Origin: Methanosarcinales archaeon
GTDB taxonomy: Archaea > Halobacteriota > Syntropharchaeia > Alkanophagales > Methanospirareceae
Assembly: GCA_025464645.1 (NCBI GenBank)
Contig: JAODGF010000157.1
Span: 1 to 5,282 of the forward strand
Reading direction: 5' to 3'
DNA: 5,282 nucleotides
The notes beneath the pieces were generated by a model. It had not been told where the DNA came from. It worked only from the letters and a program-made list of their open reading frames with translations, and did not search any database. This document shows, one piece after another, positions 1 through 5,282 of this stretch. Each line of letters opens with the position of its first letter. Positions within the stretch are counted from its first letter, which is position 1. The position numbers and the translations under genes were made by a program.

Positions 1-3000
1 GTAATATAAGAGATTTTGTGCTGGATAGCCGCTTTACGGATATAGCTATCGGCATATTTACCTTTACTGCCTGTCGGCGTATTGATTACCATTTGTATCC
101 GTCCATTGCGAATATCATCAGTTATATCGGGGCGACCTTCGTTCAGCTTTAGCGCTAAATCTGATTCTATACCCTTCTTGTTTAAATATGATTTTGTACC
201 TGAGGTTGCAAGTATATCGAAACCCAACTTTTTTAGTCGGTGTGCGACCTCGAGAATTTCTTCCTTGTCCTTATCTGCAACAGAAATCAGCACTGTTCCT
301 TCAGTGGGTAATTTCATACCTGCTGCTTCCTGCGCTTTGTAAAACGCCAACCCAAAAGAGGGTGCAATACCCATCACTTCCCCTGTTGATTTCATCTCGG
401 GACCCAGCACAGGGTCAACATCGGGAAACATATTGAAAGGGAACACAGCTTCCTTTACGCCAAAATAAGGTATTTCCTTTTTACCCATATCCAAATTGAC
501 CATATCCCTTAACTTCTTACTTAGCATCACCTTCGTTGCTATTTTAGCTATCGGGATGCCTGTAACCTTGCTTACTAACGGAACGGTACGTGAAGCACGG
601 GGATTTGCTTCTAATATATATACCTTGCCATTTGCGATTGCGTATTGAATATTCATGAGTCCAACGACCTCGAGCGCATCGGCAATTTTCTTTGTATAGT
701 CTTCTACTTCCGCAAGATTCCGTTTTGAAATATTGCGTGGCGGAATTACGCATGCGCTATCCCCTGAGTGTACCCCTGCAAGCTCTATGTGTTCCATTAC
801 CGCGGCAATATAGACGTCATCGCCATCTGCGATGGCATCCACCTCTGTCTCAATAGCGTGCTCAAGGAACTTATCAATTAACATCGGATATTCTGGGCTA
901 ACCTCTACCGCTGCTTTTGCATAATCCAAAAGCATTTTTTCGTCATACACGACTTCCATGCCCCTGCCACCAAGCACAAAAGAAGGTCGTACCATTACCG
1001 GAAATCCTATTTCCCTTGCAACAGCAAGCGCCTCCTCTACTGAGCGTGCAATGCCGCTTTCGGGCTGTGGGATACCCAGTTTCGTCATCATCGCCCTGAA
1101 TAACTCTCTATCCTCAGCCAGATGAATGCTGTCCGGGCTTGTGCCCAGAATCTTCACACCAGCTTCATGGAGTTCCCTTGCTATATTCAGTGGAGTCTGC
1201 CCTCCAAACTGCACGATTACACCCTCGGGTTTCTCTTTCTCGTAGATGCTCAATACATCCTCGACAGTGAGGGGTTCGAAATAGAGCTTGTCAGAGGTAT
1301 CGTAATCGGTGGAGACTGTCTCGGGGTTGCAATTTACCATTACCGACTCAATTCCCTCTTCTCGTAATGCGAAAGCAGCGTGTACGCAGGTATAATCAAA
1401 CTCAATGCCCTGACCTATGCGGTTTGGTCCACCGCCTAAAATCATTACCTTGCGCTTTTGGGAAATTGAAACTGAATCCTCGGCATTATACGTCGAGTAA
1501 TAGTATTCTGCATCGGCTCCACTTACCGGCACCGCATTGTATCCAACAGTTTTTACTCTCTTACGATGTTTACGTACCTGTTCTTCTGTCTTACCGAGCA
1601 GATGTGCGATGTATTTGTCCGAGAACCCGTTCTCCTTCGCCTTTTTGAGCATTTCGTCTGGCAGGTCTCTTCCACGGAACTTCTTTAGCTCTTCCTCGAA
1701 TTTCACCAGCTCTTGCATCTGGCTGATAAACCATCTGCCGATTTTTGTGAGCTGATAAAGTTCTTCAACTGACATCCCTTTACGCAATGCTTCGTAGATC
1801 AAGAATACGCGCTCACTTGAAGGATTGACCAATTTTGCCTTTAGCTCCGGGAGTGAAAGCGATGCAAAATCCTTTGCACCGCCAACGCCGTATCTTTTGA
1901 TTTCAAGAGAGCGAATAGCTTTTTGAAACGCCTCCTTGAAATTCTTACCGATGCTCATCACCTCTCCCACCGCTTTCATCTGCGTTCCCAGTATGTCGCG
2001 TGTCTGCGTGAACTTCTCAAATGCCCACCTCGCAAACTTTACCACTACGTAATCTCCACCTGGCGTATATCTATCAAGTGTGCCCCCTTTCCAGTAGGGG
2101 AGTTCGTCAAGGGTTATACCGACAGCTAATTTTGCTGATATGCGAGCGATAGGGAAACCGGTTGCTTTTGAGGCTAATGCAGAGGAACGAGAAGTGCGTG
2201 GGTTAATCTCAATAACTACGACTCTGTCATCTTCCGGGTTATGTGCAAATTGTATGTTCGTTCCGCCCAATACCCCGATGGCATCAACAATCCTGTAAGA
2301 GAGTTCTTGCAATTTAAGCTGCAGCTCTTCATCTACCGTCAGCATCGGCGCTACACAAAAGCTATCGCCAGTATGAACGCCCATGGGGTCAACATTTTCG
2401 ATAAAACAAACAGTAATCTTGTTTCCCTTTTTATCGCGGATAACTTCTAATTCAAGTTCTTCCCAGCCTAAAACCGATTCTTCCACGAGCACTTGTCCTA
2501 TCAAGCTTACGGAGATGCCTCTGGCAACAATAGTCCTCAGTTCTTCTACGTTGTATGCAATCCCTCCTCCGGTCCCGCCTAAGGTGTAAGCAGGTCTGAT
2601 GACCACTGGATAACCCAATTCCTGCGCAATTTCCTCTGCTTCCTCGACAGAATAAGCAGGCGAGCTCCTGGGCATTGGAATACCAAGTTTTGACATAGTC
2701 TCTTTGAACGAAATACGGTCTTCACCGCGTTCAATCGCATCAGCCTCAACACCTATTATTTTAACCCCGTATTTAGTCAGTATTCCCCTTTTACTGAGCT
2801 CAGCAGAAAGATTTAGCCCTGTCTGACCGCCAAGGTTGGGCAGCAAAGCATCCGGGCGCTCCTTTGCTATTATCCTCTCCACGGTCTCCACGGTGAGCGG
2901 TTCGATGTATGTCCTGTCAGCCATTCCCGGGTCGGTCATGATGGTAGCGGGATTGGAATTTACTAACACGACCTCATAGCCTTCTTCTTTTAACGCCTTG

Positions 3001-3101
3001 CACGCCTGCGTCCCTGAATAATCAAATTCGCACGCTTGACCAATGATAATAGGACCAGAGCCTATTACCAGCACCCTTTTGATGTTTTTTTCTTTTGGCA
3101 T
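1..3101 (-). CDS. carB: Carbamoyl-phosphate synthetase large subunit, 3'-truncated by window edge
   Basis: This subunit uses two ATP, bicarbonate and ammonia (from glutamine via the CarA subunit) to make carbamoyl phosphate in the cytoplasm for pyrimidine and arginine synthesis. I read all 1033 codons in the window and found no stop or frameshift. The duplicated synthetase is plain. The first half opens with VLVIGSGPIIIGQACEFDYS, has R129, R169 (RPAYTLGGTGGG) and E215 at the E. coli numbers, and metal-binding residues near E298/N300 (EINPRTSRSS). A linker/oligomerisation region covers about 400-550. The second half restarts near 553 with MILGGGPNRIGQGIEFDY and has RPSFVLGGRG near 705. A methylglyoxal-synthase-like regulatory domain starts near 934 and keeps ATSGT and INTPTG, so allosteric control is likely. 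The last 30-40 residues are outside. The start at 3101 aligns with E. coli numbering, although the frame is open upstream with ATGs at 3134 and 3167. There is no clear Shine-Dalgarno site at 3101. No carA lies upstream. Confidence 0.98.
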   Translation of the reverse strand, partial: MPKEKNIKRVLVIGSGPIIIGQACEFDYSGTQACKALKEEGYEVVLVNSNPATIMTDPGMADRTYIEPLTVETVERIIAKERPDALLPNLGGQTGLNLSAELSKRGILTKYGVKIIGVEADAIERGEDRISFKETMSKLGIPMPRSSPAYSVEEAEEIAQELGYPVVIRPAYTLGGTGGGIAYNVEELRTIVARGISVSLIGQVLVEESVLGWEELELEVIRDKKGNKITVCFIENVDPMGVHTGDSFCVAPMLTVDEELQLKLQELSYRIVDAIGVLGGTNIQFAHNPEDDRVVVIEINPRTSRSSALASKATGFPIARISAKLAVGITLDELPYWKGGTLDRYTPGGDYVVVKFARWAFEKFTQTRDILGTQMKAVGEVMSIGKNFKEAFQKAIRSLEIKRYGVGGAKDFASLSLPELKAKLVNPSSERVFLIYEALRKGMSVEELYQLTKIGRWFISQMQELVKFEEELKKFRGRDLPDEMLKKAKENGFSDKYIAHLLGKTEEQVRKHRKRVKTVGYNAVPVSGADAEYYYSTYNAEDSVSISQKRKVMILGGGPNRIGQGIEFDYTCVHAAFALREEGIESVMVNCNPETVSTDYDTSDKLYFEPLTVEDVLSIYEKEKPEGVIVQFGGQTPLNIARELHEAGVKILGTSPDSIHLAEDRELFRAMMTKLGIPQPESGIARSVEEALAVAREIGFPVMVRPSFVLGGRGMEVVYDEKMLLDYAKAAVEVSPEYPMLIDKFLEHAIETEVDAIADGDDVYIAAVMEHIELAGVHSGDSACVIPPRNISKRNLAEVEDYTKKIADALEVVGLMNIQYAIANGKVYILEANPRASRTVPLVSKVTGIPIAKIATKVMLSKKLRDMVNLDMGKKEIPYFGVKEAVFPFNMFPDVDPVLGPEMKSTGEVMGIAPSFGLAFYKAQEAAGMKLPTEGTVLISVADKDKEEILEVAHRLKKLGFDILATSGTKSYLNKKGIESDLALKLNEGRPDITDDIRNGRIQMVINTPTGSKGKYADSYIRKAAIQHKISYI

Positions 3102-3349
3102 TTTCTTGCAGATATCATAAAAAAATATTGCCATAAAAAATATTGCCTGTGCTTCTGTTCCATCCATAATTTCCTGAAATGATAGAAATACTCGTAAAGG
3201 TCTGGCAGATTGTTTGCCCAGACGATTAGGTGGTTGCTCAGTATATCCGCCTTTAGTAACAAAGCCGAAATCTCTCCCTTCAAGAACGAAAAATCCCCCT
3301 TTATTTCTTCAATTTTCTCTTCATACCTTTTTACCCGGTCTTTTTCCAT
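3065..3349 (-). pseudogene. Small reading frame with HepT (DUF86)-like remnants, overlapping carB start
   Basis: This 94-codon frame begins at an ATG with a strong Shine-Dalgarno site and ends 37 bases inside carB in a different frame. Its first residues, MEKDRVKRYEEKIEEI, resemble the N-terminal helix of HepT/DUF86 proteins, the RNase-like toxins that pair with MNT nucleotidyltransferase antitoxins. The rest (many aromatics, ending KKKTSKGCW) does not look like that family. The adjacent frame, which is also the carB frame, reads RVFLSFQEIMD around 3197-3165, which resembles the conserved FQEIVEA-type helix of the same family. I infer a frameshifted, shortened hepT relic. The catalytic RxxxxH-type motif of HepT is not visible, and there is no MNT gene beside it. 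The frame may still be translated and coupled to carB. It could instead be a genuine small orphan gene. Confidence 0.42.
3117..3147 (-). repeat. Tandem AT-rich duplication in the carB leader
   Basis: Two adjacent copies of GGCAATATTTTTTAT are seen on the minus strand, at 3147-3133 and 3132-3117. The second copy has one extra T. They end 15 bases before the carB ATG. Each copy carries an ATG just after or within it, and the ATG at 3134 is in frame with carB. The T-rich cores could act as weak TATA-like elements; transcription starting about 25 bases below the first copy would give a nearly leaderless carB message. That role is inference. The duplication itself is direct observation and could be simple replication slippage. 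Confidence 0.8.
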
Positions 3350-3353
3350 TATT

Positions 3354-3360
3354 CCTCCTC
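3354..3360 (-). promoter_or_regulatory. Shine-Dalgarno site of the small frame upstream of carB
   Basis: GAGGAGG on the minus strand lies four bases before the ATG at 3349. It is the strongest ribosome site on the minus strand near carB, far better than anything before carB itself, and it fixes the start of the small HepT-like frame. Confidence 0.7.
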
Positions 3361-3394
3361 ACGCTCTTATTTAGTTAAGAATTAGTTATGATAG

Positions 3395-3402
3395 CATATA
3401 AA
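3395..3402 (-). promoter_or_regulatory. TATA-like box upstream of the small frame and carB
   Basis: TTTATATG on the minus strand matches an archaeal TATA box. Transcription would be expected to start about 25 bases downstream, near 3373, leaving a leader of about 24 bases to the ATG at 3349 with the Shine-Dalgarno site in between. With no terminator seen before 3101, this promoter may also drive carB. It sits just beyond the end of the transposase relic. Assignment is by sequence and spacing only. Confidence 0.5.
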
Positions 3403-3445
3403 TCTTGACATCCATTTTTTAAAAAGGGAATGGTTAAACCGTAAC

Positions 3446-3659
3446 TCAGCATATCTCATACTTATAATACCATATCGCCCTACTTTTCGGTCTTTTTCCA
3501 ATTCAAGGACGTTAGCTTCGGAATAGAATCCTTTATCCGAAATCAGCACGGCATTCTTTACTCCCCCTCTTTTACGGTCAGGACTAATGATGACACATCG
3601 CGTATTGAACCCGCCACGATGCGGAAGTAGCGTTCTTTTCCTTGTCTCTGTTCTCTCTC
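3446..3659 (-). pseudogene. IS4/IS1634-type DDE transposase relic, frameshifted
   Basis: Three pieces in three frames follow the order expected of one transposase. The frame with codons from 3659 reads YFRIVAGSIRDVSSLVLTV and then stops at 3560-3558. The next frame, from about 3567, reads NAVLISDKGFYSEANV and LELEKDRK; the aspartate in DKGFYS is the likely second catalytic residue of the DDE fold. The third frame, from 3481, reads RAIWYYKYEIC and stops at 3448-3446. The first shift falls at a run of five G (plus-strand C at 3563-3567), where a one-base change would restore the frame. The step from LELEK to RAIWYY also seems to have lost some residues. The N-terminal half, the first aspartate, the C-terminal glutamate region and clear terminal inverted repeats are absent, so this is a dead fragment. 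The exact IS group is uncertain. Confidence 0.82.
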
Positions 3660-3810
3660 CTATTCAAAACAACTTATGAAAAGCTCGTGAAGATGGAATA
3701 TATTACGTATATTTGGCGGAGTTACGGATTAAACTTCCTGATGATTTCAATTGGAAGGCGAGAAAAATGTAGTACTGACTTCAGGTTCTTACGTAAAGAC
3801 CCTTCATCTT

Positions 3811-3818
3811 TTTATATT
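3811..3818 (+). promoter_or_regulatory. TATA-like box of the first secreted-protein gene
   Basis: TTTATATT, preceded by a T run, resembles an archaeal TATA box. A start about 25 bases downstream, near 3838-3842, would give a leader of about 58 bases to the ATG at 3898. The predicted start falls inside the palindromic repeats that follow. The call rests on sequence and position alone. Confidence 0.55.
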
Positions 3819-3825
3819 TCAAATT

Positions 3826-3864
3826 GCAATATGTTTGCAACATATGTTTTTAACATATGTTGGT
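3826..3864 (+). repeat. Three 13-bp repeats with palindromic cores; operator-like or leader hairpin
   Basis: Three units in step begin at 3826 (GCAATATGTT), 3839 (AACATATGTT) and 3852 (AACATATGTT). The last two are perfect 10-base palindromes. Being self-complementary, they can also pair with each other, forming an 11-bp stem from 3838 to 3862 with a TTT loop. Just before them, two TTGCAA palindromes lie at 3824-3829 and 3835-3840. The block sits where transcription of the secreted-protein gene would start and 14 bases before its Shine-Dalgarno site. This suits either a dimeric repressor bound in series or an RNA hairpin in the leader. Function is inferred. Confidence 0.7.
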
Positions 3865-3876
3865 AACAAACCTGGT

Positions 3877-3885
3877 AGGAGGTGA
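3877..3885 (+). promoter_or_regulatory. Shine-Dalgarno site of the first secreted-protein gene
   Basis: AGGAGGTGA is a near-perfect complement to the 16S rRNA 3' end. It is followed by 12 purine-rich bases before the ATG at 3898, somewhat farther than usual. No ATG, GTG or TTG in a better position gives the same frame with a signal peptide, so 3898 is kept as the start. Confidence 0.8.
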
Positions 3886-3897
3886 GAAAGAAAAAAA

Positions 3898-4575
3898 ATG
3901 AAAAAGATAGTACTTTTGTTCACAGCAGCAATTCTTCTCTCATTAGTAATGGCAAGCAGTGCTTCTGTCAGTTTCTCATACACGGCAGATACGACAGGCA
4001 GGCTGATGGTGGGTGAACACTATCGTTCTAATACTTATGGCAATCCTATCGTGGGAAGTCGTTATTCACTCGACCTGACTGCGAGAAATAGCGAAACCGC
4101 AAGCTGCATTCACGACTTCTCAGCAGAAGACCGCGAAGTTAATACAGAAACCAACGTCTTGTATCTGAGCAATACCTCAAAATGGATCCGCGGCATGAGT
4201 ATAGCAGAAAAATCAGGTGCATCCTTGATAATCGAGAAAAATGAAACCGGAAATAATACTTTCGTAGGATGCAGTGATTCTACAATCGGCTTCTCTGCCA
4301 GGGTTGATTTATTACAGCGCTACCATACAACGGGGTGGATCAAGGATGGGTCTCAGACATACGAGATCGATACAAGGGGCAAAGGTAATTTTGACGCTAA
4401 TCTATATGTAGCAAGTAGTGAAGGGGAAGGACGGAAGAACGGCATAGGGGGTTGTGCTGGCAGTTGCAACGAATATATTCTCCGCTCAACCGAACGTACA
4501 TTCAGCCACGTAGGAGGACGGTTTGGAGATTTCAACTTTACAGCCCTCTACAATGTGACCCCGCCATGGACATAG
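3898..4575 (+). CDS. Exported protein of unknown function, VSFSY family
   Basis: I do not recognise this 225-residue protein. A signal peptide is clear: two lysines, a hydrophobic stretch at about 4-18, and a likely cleavage after A22 (ASSA|SVSFSY). The mature chain is polar, with alternating patterns that suggest beta strands. It has five N-glycosylation sequons (N92, N115, N119, N213, N219) and four cysteines (C70, C125, C186, C190), the last two in a GGCAGSC loop, allowing two disulfides outside the cell. No C-terminal membrane anchor, lipobox or PGF-type sorting tail is seen; it ends NVTPPWT, so it is probably released or held by other surface proteins. The next gene encodes a similar exported protein with the same VSFSY start, so the two are probably paralogs. 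Expression is likely controlled through the palindromic repeats upstream. Coding status is well supported by the ribosome site, signal peptide and length; the role is unknown. Confidence 0.88.
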   Translation: MKKIVLLFTAAILLSLVMASSASVSFSYTADTTGRLMVGEHYRSNTYGNPIVGSRYSLDLTARNSETASCIHDFSAEDREVNTETNVLYLSNTSKWIRGMSIAEKSGASLIIEKNETGNNTFVGCSDSTIGFSARVDLLQRYHTTGWIKDGSQTYEIDTRGKGNFDANLYVASSEGEGRKNGIGGCAGSCNEYILRSTERTFSHVGGRFGDFNFTALYNVTPPWT

Positions 4576-4591
4576 ATAGAGTATTTTCCCC

Positions 4592-4608
4592 TCTTTTTTT
4601 CTTTTTTT
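4592..4608 (+). terminator. T-rich tract between the two secreted-protein genes
   Basis: Two runs of seven T, at 4594-4600 and 4602-4608, start 19 bases after the TAG stop of the first secreted-protein gene. No stem precedes them. Archaeal RNA polymerase can terminate on such tracts, so the first gene may be terminated, fully or partly, before the second. I see no convincing TATA box in the 59-base gap, so read-through into the second gene is also possible. Confidence 0.5.
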
Positions 4609-4634
4609 CACAAGCGAATAAATAGAGAGAAAAG

Positions 4635-5282
4635 ATGAACACAAGAAGAAGATTGGCGTCTATCGGAGCAATGATTGCGATATTTACGTTGGTTTACGTT
4701 ATCGGCAGCGTAAATGCTGGCGTTTCTTTCTCTTATAATCTGACGGGCAACTGCGCTATAAAAGCAAGTGATAATTACAAAAGCAAATCCATTTTGTATG
4801 AAATGGCTAATCAAAAAGAGATTCAGTATTCCTTCAACGCCGTGGGTACAAACAGTGATAATTCATCCCTATATCATTCCCTCGACACTGCGAAGGGATT
4901 GGAAACCAACTCCATTTTCAATTTCAATTATGCAGCCGAAGGTAATAGCACGGAGGGGGGCGCTATGGGCATGACCGAAAATATAGGTCTGACTTCAATT
5001 TATTCTGGATACAGCACAAAGGGGTCAGGTTTACTTACTCTAATTCCGTCAAGCTACGAGAAAATAAATGCTTATAGTGAGCTGGCAGGGACTAAAGTGC
5101 TAACTGCGACAACAACTAAAGTAGGGATAACCGGTGATGGCTTACAGTACAAGATATATGCTGGGGGGCAAAAAGAAGGAGCTTTAGCTAACGGAAAAGT
5201 GTCTGTCGGAGTGAGTATGTATGTCGTGAATAGTTCAGACGGAGGGTTAAAAGGGTCAAAATGCTCGTATGAGGAGAAGTCC
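4635..5282 (+). CDS. Second exported VSFSY-family protein, 3'-truncated by window edge
   Basis: The frame is open for 216 codons from the ATG at 4635 to the window end, with no stop reached. The product begins MNTRRRLAS, followed by a hydrophobic stretch at about 9-25 and a likely signal-peptidase site after A28 (VNA|GVSFSY). The T-R-R-R-L-A sequence is compatible with a twin-arginine export signal, though a Sec signal is equally possible. The mature start GVSFSY matches the upstream protein. Later similar positions include NSD/NSE, then an H followed by an acidic stretch and a GM-containing segment, so I infer a diverged tandem paralog. Four sequons are seen (N35, N76, N104, N199) and two cysteines (C40, C210). 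The visible part is rich in G, S, T and Y and looks beta-stranded. The ribosome site is weak (GAGAGAAAAG), unlike that of the first gene. The function is not recognised. Confidence 0.85.
   Translation, partial: MNTRRRLASIGAMIAIFTLVYVIGSVNAGVSFSYNLTGNCAIKASDNYKSKSILYEMANQKEIQYSFNAVGTNSDNSSLYHSLDTAKGLETNSIFNFNYAAEGNSTEGGAMGMTENIGLTSIYSGYSTKGSGLLTLIPSSYEKINAYSELAGTKVLTATTTKVGITGDGLQYKIYAGGQKEGALANGKVSVGVSMYVVNSSDGGLKGSKCSYEEKS

Noticed and set aside
82..2589. Several plus-strand and one minus-strand open frames of 60-93 codons inside carB
   Set aside because: They are alternative frames of an intact, fully conserved carB and have no independent ribosome sites or recognisable products.
3382..3663. 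A single continuous minus-strand frame of about 94 codons through the transposase relic
   Set aside because: It contains the DKGFYS block, but the flanking transposase motifs lie in the other frames and the start is preceded by a TGA, so it is a chance opening in a relic and not a gene.
3680..3772. Short plus-strand stretch reading AREDGIYYVYLAELRIKLP and ending at a TAG
   Set aside because: It looks protein-like and could be the tail of a lost gene, but it follows a TGA directly, has no start codon, and is too short to identify.
3824..3864. Palindromic repeats considered as a CRISPR array or IS terminal repeats
   Set aside because: The units are 13 bases long with no unique spacers, and no matching inverted copy is seen on the other side of the transposase relic.
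3642..3866. Plus-strand 74-codon open frame ending just before the first secreted-protein gene
   Set aside because: It starts antisense to the transposase relic, runs through the TATA-like box and palindromic repeats, has no ribosome site, and its composition resembles no protein family.
4353..4814. Minus-strand open frames of 60 and 68 codons opposite the secreted-protein genes
   Set aside because: They lie antisense to well-supported genes with signal peptides and show no coding features of their own.

Overview
The window looks archaeal, most likely from a euryarchaeote of the methanogen/ANME kind. The evidence is modest: TATA-like boxes at archaeal spacing before two starts, T-rich tracts where a bacterial hairpin terminator would be expected, purine-rich Shine-Dalgarno sites, and secreted proteins rich in N-glycosylation sequons. 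No rRNA or lineage-specific marker is present, so the assignment is an inference.

Layout. (1) Positions 1-3101, minus strand: carB, the large subunit of carbamoyl-phosphate synthetase. It is intact and in frame over 1033 residues and lacks only the last few dozen C-terminal residues, which lie beyond position 1. (2) Positions about 3065-3660, minus strand: a scar zone upstream of carB. Next to carB is a small 94-codon reading frame with its own TATA box and strong ribosome site. Its N-terminus resembles a HepT (DUF86) toxin, and a second HepT-like piece lies in another frame. Further upstream is a frameshifted relic of an IS4/IS1634-type DDE transposase. No carA lies next to carB on this side. 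(3) Positions about 3660-3897: a non-coding stretch ending in the control region of a plus-strand gene. It holds a TATA-like box, then three 13-bp units whose last two are perfect palindromes that can fold together into a hairpin, then a Shine-Dalgarno site. (4) Positions 3898-5282, plus strand: two consecutive genes for exported proteins with signal peptides, both beginning the mature chain with a VSFSY motif. They look like diverged paralogs of an unrecognised family. The second runs off the right edge.

carB serves pyrimidine and arginine synthesis and is transcribed away from the secreted pair. The two sides show no functional link. The relics between them suggest that mobile-element and toxin-antitoxin insertions separated two unrelated neighbourhoods. 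The secreted pair with its repeated operator-like leader is the least explained part of the window.
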